Of a stretch of 36,911 bases of DNA, positions 14,762 to 21,222 are shown piece after piece. The notes beneath the pieces are model-generated. The model had not been told where the DNA came from and made no database searches. It was given only the letters and a program-made list of their open reading frames with translations. The position numbers and the translations under genes are program-made. Each line of letters starts with the position of its first letter. Position 1 is the first letter of the stretch. This DNA comes from a virus: positions 1 through 36,911 of the IMG/VR virus record IMGVR_UViG_3300036766_000768; one strand, 5' to 3'.

Positions 14762-14981
14762 CTATTGATTCCTTGTACTTTTCAAACCATTTTAAAAAAC
14801 ATCCTCTTCCGCAAAAATCCAGATCTCTCGAAAAAGTAGGATGAATCATCATAGCCGTTACAGGGCCTTCTCTTGATGGGATTCGTCTATTTACCAAACG
14901 AAGACTCCAGTCGATGCAATTGCTGGATTCCGTTAAATCTTTATCGCAATAATCGCAGTTAATCTTTGTGATTTCACTCAT
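14742..14981 (-). CDS. Treble-clef-like zinc protein
   Basis: This 79-aa protein has INCDYCDKDL near residue 8 and DFCGRGCFLKWFEKY near residue 56, that is two CxxC-type knuckles, the second followed by an aromatic helix as in treble-clef zinc fingers. It overlaps the genes on both sides. It may bind nucleic acid or a host protein. The family is not identified. Confidence 0.65.
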   Translation of the reverse strand: MSEITKINCDYCDKDLTESSNCIDWSLRLVNRRIPSREGPVTAMMIHPTFSRDLDFCGRGCFLKWFEKYKESIDAYFSL

Positions 14982-15156
14982 TATAGATCTTTCTCCCTTG
15001 TGGTGGCTTCTCGACTTTAGGAGATTGCCAGTTAGTCATGATCGTCTCGCTGTGTCCCACATCCATTCTATGACTCTTGCCAAGAGGACAGCGATGGTAG
15101 TTTCTAGAATGTGTGTCCAGTTCATTCTTCCTTGCTTCCCCACCCACACATAGCAC
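14974..15156 (-). CDS. Hypothetical small basic protein, start uncertain
   Basis: The frame is open from GTG 15156 to TGA 14974 (60 aa). Its first part overlaps 15122-15295 by 35 bases, so the true start may be further in, for example ATG 15066 (30 aa) or ATG 15039. The sequence from HSRNYHRCPLGKSH onward looks like a real basic, His-rich protein. It fills the space between two genes in an otherwise gapless operon, the main reason to accept it. Confidence 0.45.
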   Translation of the reverse strand: MLCVGGEARKNELDTHSRNYHRCPLGKSHRMDVGHSETIMTNWQSPKVEKPPQGRKIYNE

Positions 15157-15295
15157 AGATTCCGCTAGATACCATCATGGCGTAATTCTCTTTCCCACAG
15201 GCAGCGCAGTAAACCAGGAAAAACTTGCTGTTCTCGTCGGTGAAGTTAGCTCTATATTTCTTCTGATCTTCTAGGGTTACTGTCTTTTCAGTCAT
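15122..15295 (-). CDS. Zinc-ribbon micro-protein
   Basis: The ATG at 15295 overlaps the stop of 15292-15522 by ATGA, giving 57 aa; codons further upstream would overlap that gene by 50 bases. Two CxxC pairs (YCAACGKENY and ICAMCGWG) spaced 15 residues apart form a zinc ribbon. Phage zinc ribbons of this size often bind RNA polymerase or nucleic acid. Confidence 0.65.
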   Translation of the reverse strand: MTEKTVTLEDQKKYRANFTDENSKFFLVYCAACGKENYAMMVSSGICAMCGWGSKEE

Positions 15296-15522
15296 TGCCC
15301 GATCTCCCTCACTGTATACCCATAGCAAGAATTTACCCCATACCATTGGATGATGACTAGGCCATCCTCACAAGGTATAACACAAAAAGTATACCCAGTA
15401 TCCTCAAGCCAACCCAGGCAATCAGAATAGCAATCGTCGCTCTCCTTGTCATAATAGTGCACGCTAATCTTAGCGACCTCTTCGCATTTAGGTAACTGGT
15501 GTTGGAAATCTATCAGGAGCAT
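15292..15522 (-). CDS. Small protein, paralogue of 14543-14761
   Basis: This 76-aa acidic protein has the core CVIPCEDGL and C-terminal YTVRE shared with 14543-14761. The N-terminal halves have diverged; this one has an extra Cys pair (CYSDCLGW). The ATG overlaps the stop of the upstream gene by 10 bases. Its role is unknown. Confidence 0.65.
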   Translation of the reverse strand: MLLIDFQHQLPKCEEVAKISVHYYDKESDDCYSDCLGWLEDTGYTFCVIPCEDGLVIIQWYGVNSCYGYTVREIGQ

Positions 15523-15758
15523 TTACCCTCTTCAATGTGTTTTTTATATCTCGATTTCATCTCATCTACAACATAGGCAAAGTCTTCATAGGAAATACCT
15601 ACTTCGCAGACAGAAAAGAAATAGAGTTGGCCTAGAGCTGCGCAAACTACTGCTGAATCGCAGGGGTTCAGGTTAATACACTCGCCTAGGATGTTGTAGC
15701 ATTTTTGTACTTCGTTCGCGAATACTTCTACAGGTAACATCTCTTCTTCAGATTTCAT
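15513..15758 (-). CDS. Hypothetical helical protein
   Basis: The ATG at 15758 (81 aa) is favoured because AAGG lies 7 bases upstream; a start at 15896 would overlap the first gene of the operon by almost 150 bases. The product is helical, acidic at the N-terminus and basic at the C-terminus, with a hydrophobic middle holding several Cys (SAVVCAALGQLYFFSVC). No family is recognised. Confidence 0.65.
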   Translation of the reverse strand: MKSEEEMLPVEVFANEVQKCYNILGECINLNPCDSAVVCAALGQLYFFSVCEVGISYEDFAYVVDEMKSRYKKHIEEGKCS

Positions 15759-15981
15759 CAAATTGCCTTTCTGTATTCCAAATAGATAAGATTCTATTGA
15801 TCTCTGCATCAGCTTCGTCTTGTGAGCAAAATGTTTTGTGTAATAATTCCATCTCCACTCCAAGCAGCGTATAGCTAACTTCATACACAATTTCATTGCA
15901 GTCCTTCCGCTCTCTAATCACTCTGAAGCTAGACACCTTTTCAAGGTCTACGCACCTATTTCCTAACTTTAGCCATTTCAT
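15748..15981 (-). CDS. First gene of the leftward small-gene operon, hypothetical
   Basis: This 77-aa protein is beta-rich at first (KWLKLGNRCVDLEKVSSFRV) and ends in a helix with SIWN, a layout like small PH-type or barrel folds. AGGAGAGG lies just before the ATG, the best RBS of the operon, and sits 4-11 bases after the U tract of the leader terminator. Its expression should depend on read-through of that terminator. Confidence 0.7.
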   Translation of the reverse strand: MKWLKLGNRCVDLEKVSSFRVIRERKDCNEIVYEVSYTLLGVEMELLHKTFCSQDEADAEINRILSIWNTERQFDEI

Positions 15982-15996
15982 TATCCTCTCCTGAAT

Positions 15997-16026
15997 AAAA
16001 AGCCCCAGATGTACTAAGTCTGAGGC
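15997..16026 (-). terminator. Leader terminator (attenuator candidate) before 15981
   Basis: On the minus strand GCCTCAGA (16026-16019) pairs with TCTGGGGC (16009-16002) over 8 bp including one T.G, and TTTTT (16001-15997) follows directly. The U tract ends about 15 bases before the ATG of the first gene. The stem is better on the minus strand (T.G) than on the plus strand (C.A mismatch), so it belongs to the leftward transcript. Confidence 0.6.
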
Positions 16027-16035
16027 ACGTCCAGG

Positions 16036-16092
16036 AACCTCTGAGGGGTTAATGTCTAACCCTGAAGGCAGCGCCTAGTTATTTTGCCTTCA
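16036..16092. promoter_or_regulatory. Stacked hairpins in the leader of the leftward operon
   Basis: An 8-bp stem (16063-16070/16085-16092) abuts a 6-bp stem with a 5-base loop (16046-16051/16057-16062). On the plus strand a further stem, 16036-16041 with 16045-16050, shares bases with the latter, so the two exclude each other. Such switching layouts are seen in attenuators and riboswitches. The strand actually used is not settled. Confidence 0.45.
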
Positions 16093-16106
16093 CTTTAAAA
16101 ATATCC

Positions 16107-16211
16107 CCCAAGACCCAGGTTGTAAAAACTCTCTCGACCATTTCGGACAAATGCCCGAACAGCCTACATTGCTCAAAGATTCAAGTAACTTACCGATGTC
16201 CAAGTCTTGGG
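16107..16211. ncRNA. Candidate structured RNA/DNA element, copy 2
   Basis: CCCAAGAC (16107-16114) and GTCTTGGG (16204-16211) close a 105-base region. Inside, 16142-16149 pairs with 16152-16159 (one A.C mismatch), the counterpart of the hairpin in copy 1. Shared blocks with copy 1, in order, are GGTTGT..AACTCTCT, CCATT(T)CGGACA, CCGAA and CCTACATTG. It lies in the divergent interval between the leftward small-gene operon and the rightward replication operon, a usual place for an origin or a regulatory RNA. Confidence 0.4.
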
Positions 16212-16253
16212 AGAAAGCTAAAATATATCATAGACACACAATAAGAAGCTAGT

Positions 16254-16457
16254 ATGAAGCGAAGTTCTAAGATGATGAATTCAAGAAAATATAAGAAGCT
16301 CCGATCAGAGGCAGCGCACGCCGATTGTTGCACCCGTTGCAAGACGCACTTTCGCACGCATAGGACAACTGTCCTTTTTAAGGACGTGGTTGAGTGCGCG
16401 GAGTGCGGACATATTTGGGTGCTTATCGATCTGCGGGAGTATGAGCGGTGGAGTTAG
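16254..16457 (+). CDS. Small zinc-ribbon protein
   Basis: This 67-aa protein has a basic N-terminus (MKRSSKMMNSRKYKKLR) and two CxxC pairs (CTRCKTHF and CAECGHIW) about 20 residues apart, a zinc ribbon. It is the first gene rightward of the structured divergent region. Its RBS is weak; ATG 16272 or 16275 are alternative starts. It may bind nucleic acid. Confidence 0.65.
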   Translation: MKRSSKMMNSRKYKKLRSEAAHADCCTRCKTHFRTHRTTVLFKDVVECAECGHIWVLIDLREYERWS

Positions 16458-16630
16458 GGGTGGACTTCTAAGATGTTTCTAGGGTACTTTGTAAAAAGAA
16501 GGGCTTCCGACTAGAATCAGAAACCCCGGTAACGTCATTCTCTGGTAGGGAATGATAGAGAGCATAGACGAGCGATCTATTAAATTACACTCTAAGTAAT
16601 TTCTTACCATTAAGTCAAGTCTAGTCAGAA

Positions 16631-16656
16631 GTCTCCAAACCGCAACGTACGGAGAC
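16631..16656 (+). promoter_or_regulatory. Hairpin covering the RBS of the initiator-like gene
   Basis: GTCTCC (16631-16636) is complementary to GGAGAC (16651-16656), and the second arm contains the GGAG Shine-Dalgarno of the gene starting at 16660. If the stem forms, it hides the RBS. The upstream bases 16458-16630 hold no gene I can support. Confidence 0.4.
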
Positions 16657-16659
16657 AAA

Positions 16660-17487
16660 ATGCATACCCAAGAAAATGTCTTAGAAAATCTCTTCCTCAT
16701 CGAATTTTTAGCCGATTTCAAAGATCCAAACAACAAAAGAAAACGAAGAAAAACCACTTTTTTCAGGATCTTAAACGCAATTTATCTCCTCACAAAGAGA
16801 AATTCAGAAAAAGGGAATGAACATACGTTCCCTTGTAAGGCGTTGATATCAGATGTAGCAAAAGTCGGACGGACGGAGGTCACAGAATTCATAACATCCG
16901 AATACTTTAGCCTCTTTTGTTCGGTTAGGCGACGGAAGCGCGGAGACGGGAAAAATGATTCCAATGTCTATTTCTTAAAAGATTGGGTCTTTCAGTGGTT
17001 CAGGCTCTTTTGGCGGGCCGGGATGCTGAAGGGACTTCATGTGAATTATTCGGCCTGGTTTTTGAGCTTCAAAAAGAGGCTCACGAAGTGGCTTGTTCCT
17101 TTAGTCGAAGGAGGTTGTTCAATTCGCCAGATTTACGAGGGAGTTGTGAACAAGTTATCGACGAAAAAACTCCTTAAAACGGCCGCGGCAAAGTCCCTTA
17201 AAGCGGCCGCTATAAAACCTCCGGGGGTTTTCATTAAATCTAACGAGCCTAGAGACAGATTTTTTTCATTCCAAGAACAAGAAAGAGAAGCCAGAGCCTT
17301 GGATTCCCAACTCCTCTCTTTCACTCTCACGAATTCTCAAGTTTGGATGATAAGAGACAAGTATTATTTGCAAGAAATTAAGGATGCTGTTATCATCAGA
17401 CAGCAATGGAAAGATAGTAATTTCGCTCCAAGTAATCCACTCGCCGCCATGCTGGCGGCTATCAAAAAGGTAGAGGTAAGAGTTTGA
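16660..17487 (+). CDS. Putative replication initiator / winged-helix protein
   Basis: This is a 275-aa basic protein. About residues 30-110 look like a winged helix: LNAIYLLTKR, SDVAKVGRTEVTEFI, EYFSLFCSVRRRK and SNVYFLKDW, the order helix-turn-helix, wing and a conserved SN-Y-L end seen in phage replication proteins. A very basic middle follows, with an Ala/Lys run (KKLLKTAAAKSLKAAAI). The C-terminus is helical. It lies at the head of the operon ending in DnaB helicase, so origin binding and helicase loading is the likely job, inferred from fold and context. Confidence 0.6.
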   Translation: MHTQENVLENLFLIEFLADFKDPNNKRKRRKTTFFRILNAIYLLTKRNSEKGNEHTFPCKALISDVAKVGRTEVTEFITSEYFSLFCSVRRRKRGDGKNDSNVYFLKDWVFQWFRLFWRAGMLKGLHVNYSAWFLSFKKRLTKWLVPLVEGGCSIRQIYEGVVNKLSTKKLLKTAAAKSLKAAAIKPPGVFIKSNEPRDRFFSFQEQEREARALDSQLLSFTLTNSQVWMIRDKYYLQEIKDAVIIRQQWKDSNFAPSNPLAAMLAAIKKVEVRV

Positions 17488-17672
17488 AAAAAGATCTTAA
17501 GTGTGGGCCGACTGATTTTTGGAAAAAAGTCAGGATAGATGAATGGGAGAGATCAAATAAATTTATTCCTCTTGATTTGTGGATGAACATTTGTAGAACA
17601 GGATTGTTATTATCAGAGATTTTGCCCTATGTGTTGGAAGAAATTAAACTAATGAAAAGGAACCAAGCATGA
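17484..17672 (+). CDS. Hypothetical small protein with a TTG start
   Basis: TTG 17484 overlaps the previous stop by TTGA and has AGGTAAGAG upstream. The product (62 aa) is basic with Trp and a hydrophobic helix (LDLWMNICRTGLLLSEIL). It is coupled by ATGA to the next gene. Its place between initiator-like and helicase genes suggests an accessory replication role, but nothing in the sequence shows it. Confidence 0.6.
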   Translation: MKKDLKCGPTDFWKKVRIDEWERSNKFIPLDLWMNICRTGLLLSEILPYVLEEIKLMKRNQA

Positions 17673-17953
17673 ATGATGAGATCAAGAAAAAAGTTCAGAT
17701 TGCGACGCCGGACGATGTGCGTAAATCATTTGAATATATACAAGAATGTGTATCAGTTTTTGATTCAATTCAAGATTCAGCCGACATGATTTCTGAATGT
17801 TGCGATATTAAAAGAGCATCCCAATATATTCATGGAGTTTCTTCGTTGATAAGAAGGATTTCATGCGAGATGAAATTCAGAGCATTAGAGATAAGTCACT
17901 TGCCACTAAGATTCATTAGAGAAAGCGAAGCTAACGAGAAATCTAATGAGTAA
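17669..17953 (+). CDS. Hypothetical helical protein
   Basis: This 94-aa protein is predicted almost entirely helical with regular acidic and hydrophobic spacing (VRKSFEYIQECVSVFDSIQD). It overlaps the previous gene by ATGA and the helicase gene by 8 bases. A helicase-loader or partner role is possible from position alone. Confidence 0.65.
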   Translation: MNDEIKKKVQIATPDDVRKSFEYIQECVSVFDSIQDSADMISECCDIKRASQYIHGVSSLIRRISCEMKFRALEISHLPLRFIRESEANEKSNE

Positions 17954-19268
17954 ACTGCCCGTAGACCTCGAAGCAGAAGGCCGCCTTCTAGGCGGGGCGC
18001 TCGCTTCCATCAATTGGGCGAATGATGTTGCCTCCCAAGCTCACGTAGCTTACTTCAGCGACCCTCAAAACGCTCACATCTTCGCTATAATCAAGCAACT
18101 TGTGGAAACTGACTCCGAGGTCACTCTAGATCAGATCTTCGATCTGGGGGCAAAGAAAGGGGTTTCTGCGCAACATATCATCGGTCTCAACTCCCTAGGT
18201 ACTCGTGCCGTGCCGTTTGAAGACCTCCTCATCAGCCTCAAAGAGGCTCACTTCAAGAGGTCGGTTCAAACTCTAGGCAAAGAACTCTTCGAGCAAATGG
18301 GCCAAACCAAACTCACCGAAACCCAAATCCTAGAACTCATCGATAAGTCTCTCAATTCGATCAATCAGACCTCAGGGCGTAAGAAGACGTCTTATGAGAT
18401 CGGAGAGATCCTAGACGATCCTAACGTGGTTGAGCGCTATTCTAAACTCAAGGCCGATAGAGAACGAGGTGCGTCCGTCTACAAAGGAATCCCAACGGGA
18501 TTTCATGATCTGGATGAGAAGATCAACTCGTTTCAGAACGGCCATTTAACCATTATTGGCGCTCGTCCAGCAGTTGGCAAAACACTTTATGCCCTGAACC
18601 TCATCGAGAAGGTGTCCTTTCGCCACGCTGTCCCCACTCTTTTCTTCTCCCTAGAGATGCCAGCACTCGATGTGTCCGACCGCTTAATCTTCCAATGTGC
18701 TGAGATCTCACACAAAGATGCATCCAAGGGTATCATCTCCGACCTCCAATTAAACATGCTCGAAGGGATCTACCAACAGCTCAAGAGAAAATCCCACCTC
18801 CTTGTCATCGAGGATCAAGACCAGCTCCCCATCGATCAACTCAAGGCCCGTGCCTTACGCTATCAGAAGTCCCACGGCATCAAACTAATCATCGTGGACT
18901 ATCTCCAGCGGATTAAGGGCTCAGGTTCATTCGAGGCCCGACACCTAGAGATCGGAAATGTATCCTCGACGCTAAAGGCGATGGCGAAGGATATGAACAT
19001 CCCCATTGTTGCGCTTGCGCAACTCAACCGAGAAGTTACCGCCCGGGCCGACAAGCGTCCTCTCATGTCCGATCTTCGCGAGTCTGGCCAGATAGAGGCC
19101 GATGCCGATGAGATATTGCTCTTGCACCGCGACGATAATGACTTGTCGTTAATGGAGGTGCTTGTAGTCAAGAATCGGTTCGGACCTACTGGCAAGTTTG
19201 CTTTGTACTTTGACCGCGATAGAGGTAATCTCAAGGACTATGGAGCTAGACTGGAGAGGCCGACATGA
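17946..19268 (+). CDS. dnaB: Replicative DNA helicase, DnaB type
   Basis: This 440-aa protein has DnaB length and layout. The N-terminal helical domain (about 1-110) contains the start typical of DnaB (PVDLEAEGRLLGGAL). The RecA-like C-terminal domain has Walker A GARPAVGKT (205-213), SLEMP, Walker B LIIVDYLQ (Asp318), the AQLNREV loop and SDLRESGQIEADADEILLLHRD with the arginine and glutamine motifs. It unwinds DNA at the fork as a hexamer. No DnaG primase is seen in the window, so the phage probably uses host primase and polymerase. Codon use is slightly more GC-rich than in the small genes beside it. Confidence 0.95.
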   Translation: MSKLPVDLEAEGRLLGGALASINWANDVASQAHVAYFSDPQNAHIFAIIKQLVETDSEVTLDQIFDLGAKKGVSAQHIIGLNSLGTRAVPFEDLLISLKEAHFKRSVQTLGKELFEQMGQTKLTETQILELIDKSLNSINQTSGRKKTSYEIGEILDDPNVVERYSKLKADRERGASVYKGIPTGFHDLDEKINSFQNGHLTIIGARPAVGKTLYALNLIEKVSFRHAVPTLFFSLEMPALDVSDRLIFQCAEISHKDASKGIISDLQLNMLEGIYQQLKRKSHLLVIEDQDQLPIDQLKARALRYQKSHGIKLIIVDYLQRIKGSGSFEARHLEIGNVSSTLKAMAKDMNIPIVALAQLNREVTARADKRPLMSDLRESGQIEADADEILLLHRDDNDLSLMEVLVVKNRFGPTGKFALYFDRDRGNLKDYGARLERPT

Positions 19269-19417
19269 GCGAATGGATTCCGATTGGAGGCAAAGGAGTT
19301 TGCCCTTACTGCGAAGAGATAGCCTTTTGGCTGTTTGGTGAGTGTATTTGCACTTGTTCAGGTAATGTAGAGGCTATTGCTGATAAGGAAGATGCTGAAC
19401 GGGCAGAAGAGGAGTAA
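19265..19417 (+). CDS. Small Cys-rich protein after the helicase
   Basis: This 50-aa protein starts by ATGA overlap with the helicase stop. The motif VCPYCEEIAFWLFGECICTC supplies two Cys pairs for zinc; the rest is acidic (EDAERAEEE). It is probably translated by coupling to the helicase gene. The function is unknown. Confidence 0.6.
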   Translation: MSEWIPIGGKGVCPYCEEIAFWLFGECICTCSGNVEAIADKEDAERAEEE

Positions 19418-19420
19418 ATA

Positions 19421-19573
19421 ATGGAAGTATTTTGGATGATTTGGGCGTTCTTCGTAACCCTAATGTGTGGTGTGTTGGTAGGAATGATAGCCCAAAATAT
19501 ATGGCTCTCCGTAAATGGTATGCTCAAGCACGAACCAAACCCAAAAAAACCTTGGTGGTGGCCGTGGAAGTGA
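19421..19573 (+). CDS. Single-TM protein with a Trp-rich tail
   Basis: This 50-aa protein has GGAG 7 bases before the ATG. A TM helix spans about residues 4-27 and the C-terminus ends in KKPWWWPWK, an aromatic-basic tail suited to sit at a membrane surface. It is the last gene of the replication operon, converging with the leftward genes. It could be a holin, an exclusion peptide or an antimicrobial-like membrane disruptor; none of these is shown by the sequence. Confidence 0.55.
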   Translation: MEVFWMIWAFFVTLMCGVLVGMIAQNIWLSVNGMLKHEPNPKKPWWWPWK

Positions 19574-19582
19574 AGAAGAGGC

Positions 19583-19864
19583 TCACGCCTCCTCTCCTGC
19601 TTTCTCTATCCCGCACATAGAAATATCAGTTCTTTTGAAAAGATATTTTGGGTCTTTTTCTTCAGGAATATAAAATTTGTGATAACAGGAATTCCAGGGA
19701 TATTCTATAGCTAAAGTTCCACACTTTTCACATTCATAAACTGTTCTTTCTTTGTCAAGAATCCCTAAGTTTTCATCCCAAGAACTTCTTAAATATCCTA
19801 AGTTATGATCAGGTTCGCAGATGTCCGAAATAATGTTGTCACAAATACATCTAAATTTTCCCAT
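19583..19864 (-). CDS. Cys-rich protein, related at its C-terminus to the gene upstream
   Basis: ATG 19864 gives 93 aa; a TTG one codon upstream is also possible. Cysteines appear as CICD and then YECEKCG, a possible zinc site. The C-terminal segment SMCGIEK resembles EMCGMEK in 19868-20146, suggesting a shared C-terminal tag or a partial duplication. It is the last gene of the leftward operon that starts at 21082. Confidence 0.65.
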   Translation of the reverse strand: MGKFRCICDNIISDICEPDHNLGYLRSSWDENLGILDKERTVYECEKCGTLAIEYPWNSCYHKFYIPEEKDPKYLFKRTDISMCGIEKAGEEA

Positions 19865-19867
19865 CAA

Positions 19868-20146
19868 TTAATTATCCTGTTCTTGTTTCTCCATCCCGCA
19901 CATCTCTAGATAGTCATGCCCTTGCTTCTCTGACTCAAAGCAAACGTACTCCTGACTAGCCTTCCCTTCCGTAACCCATTCATGGATCACTAGGAAATAT
20001 CCATCGATATCTAGCAATTGATACCGATCCCATCCCAAAGCCAAGCTCTTCTTGGATGCTGGTATGATTGTATCCACTATCCTCTTCACGGGGATCACGT
20101 CGAATTGCTGACTACAAGCACCTACCTTAATCCACTGTTTTGGCAT
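19868..20146 (-). CDS. Hypothetical protein
   Basis: This 92-aa protein has a beta-rich layout (FDVIPVKRIVDTIIP, YQLLDIDGYFLVIHEW) that suggests a small alpha/beta domain. It ends in LEMCGMEKQEQDN, similar to the end of 19583-19864. It overlaps the RHH gene upstream by 20 bases. The family is unknown. Confidence 0.65.
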   Translation of the reverse strand: MPKQWIKVGACSQQFDVIPVKRIVDTIIPASKKSLALGWDRYQLLDIDGYFLVIHEWVTEGKASQEYVCFESEKQGHDYLEMCGMEKQEQDN

Positions 20147-20336
20147 CTGTCCCCTTCAATTGGCATTCATCCCATTCAATCAGAAACTTGTTCACTGCGA
20201 TGCGCACTATAGCGCTGCTGCTGCCGCCATCTAGTCCGCATTGCACTCGCCGCGCTGCGGCTTCTCTTATGCGATTGATCATCTCCTGCTCTAGCGTAAA
20301 GCTCTTGCGGATGTATTTCGGTTCTCTCTCGTTCAT
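20127..20336 (-). CDS. Possible second ribbon-helix-helix protein
   Basis: This 69-aa protein has a basic strand (KYIRKSFTL) followed by helix EQEMINRIREAAARR, a Gly/Ser turn and helix SAIVRIAVNKFLIEW. This is the strand-helix-turn-helix order of RHH regulators, though the turn is longer than usual. It is coupled by ATGA to 20333-20560. It might regulate the leftward operon. Confidence 0.6.
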   Translation of the reverse strand: MNEREPKYIRKSFTLEQEMINRIREAAARRVQCGLDGGSSSAIVRIAVNKFLIEWDECQLKGTDAKTVD

Positions 20337-20560
20337 TGCCAGTCTCCATGTTGTCGTTTGTCCAATTCTCGGATCACCATAGTAAATATCCTGTCTAGGT
20401 GCATATATTGATGAAAATTATCTTTTTCAGAGGTTCTTTCATTTACAATCATTTTCCTTACTTCTAGCAACTGTTCTCCAGAAAATATTATTAATTCTTC
20501 TCTGAATTTTTTCATGTCAGCTAAGTAATTTCCCAAAGGATCTTTTTTTTGCTCGCTCAT
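20333..20560 (-). CDS. Hypothetical helical protein
   Basis: This 75-aa charged helical protein (EELIIFSGEQLLEVRKMIVNE) has ATGA overlaps at both ends, so it is part of a coupled chain of small genes. No motif is recognised. Confidence 0.6.
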   Translation of the reverse strand: MSEQKKDPLGNYLADMKKFREELIIFSGEQLLEVRKMIVNERTSEKDNFHQYMHLDRIFTMVIRELDKRQHGDWQ

Positions 20561-20685
20561 TTCTTACTCTCCATTTTCATTTCCTTAGTAATCGCTGGAG
20601 ACTCTCTCTCAGCGAATTTAACCGACATCGTTATTGTGCATGCGCATATCAGATATGCCATGACCAGGAGAAGCGCGTATTTCAT
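20557..20685 (-). CDS. Putative small lipoprotein / exported peptide
   Basis: A 42-aa product from ATG 20685 to TGA 20557. The N-terminus MKYALLLVMAYLICAC is a signal sequence whose final Cys lies after Ile-Cys-Ala, a loose lipobox. The mature part is short and Lys/Glu/Met-rich. In size it resembles outer-membrane spanins (Rz1), but it lacks their proline richness. ATGA overlaps at both ends support it as a gene. Confidence 0.5.
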   Translation of the reverse strand: MKYALLLVMAYLICACTITMSVKFAERESPAITKEMKMESKK

Positions 20686-20909
20686 TGCTGTGCTCCATAC
20701 ACTTTTTTCATGGCATGGAACAAAAGCGAGTTCCCGTTATCCGGTTTCATAATCTTCTCGCACCTTTCATAAGGCACACCACTCTCTTTTAGGTGATTAA
20801 TCCCTTGCTCTAGAATTTGTACTCTTAGATTGTCTTCGTGGATTATTCTCCTGTCGTTGAGTTTCTTGAGTTTGTCCTCTGTCTCTTTGATTTCTTCGTA
20901 TATGTTCAA
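20682..20909 (-). CDS. Hypothetical coiled-coil protein with a TTG start
   Basis: The start is TTG 20909, overlapping the previous stop by TTGA. The 75-aa product has an N-terminal coiled coil (YEEIKETEDKLKKLNDRR) and a mixed C-terminus. It lies in the chain of small leftward genes. The function is unknown. Confidence 0.6.
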   Translation of the reverse strand: MNIYEEIKETEDKLKKLNDRRIIHEDNLRVQILEQGINHLKESGVPYERCEKIMKPDNGNSLLFHAMKKVYGAQQ

Positions 20910-21082
20910 GCCTCTCTCCGTTTCTTCTGTTCATCTAGTACTCTTTGCGTTTGGCAATCGATCTCTAGCCATTCGTCATAGTTCTTGATCATTAGCGAAC
21001 GCTCTAAGAGCCCTTTGTGCATTGTGTCTAGCCCCTCGTCGCTTAGCGTGCCGAGGGGTAGTGTGTGTGGGTTTGGTGTCAT
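20906..21082 (-). CDS. First gene of the 21082-19583 leftward operon, hypothetical
   Basis: A 58-aa product from ATG 21082 with a strong RBS (AAAGGAGAGG). The N-terminal part is Pro/Thr-rich (MTPNPHTLPLGTLSDEG) and the C-terminus is helical and basic (DEQKKRREA). No family is recognised. It is the promoter-proximal gene of the operon. Confidence 0.6.
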   Translation of the reverse strand: MTPNPHTLPLGTLSDEGLDTMHKGLLERSLMIKNYDEWLEIDCQTQRVLDEQKKRREA

Positions 21083-21109
21083 TTTTCCTCTCCTTTAAAC
21101 ATATTTATA

Positions 21110-21138
21110 ATTTATCATACCGAGTACGATTTAGTCAA
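21110..21138 (-). promoter_or_regulatory. Leftward sigma70-like promoter
   Basis: On the minus strand TTGACT (21133-21138) stands 17 bases before ATAAAT (21110-21115). It drives the seven-gene leftward operon and lies in the divergent interval facing the late genes. Confidence 0.6.
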
Positions 21139-21222
21139 GAGAATGATTGCTTTCCCTATGAGCGCGTGATATTTGCATAGAGAGAGATAGTCAAATATCC
21201 GAATTTGTTTTACCGTTTGCGC

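Noticed and set aside
20549-20752. Plus-strand ORF of 67 codons
   Set aside because: It is antisense to three coupled leftward genes that have overlapping starts and stops.
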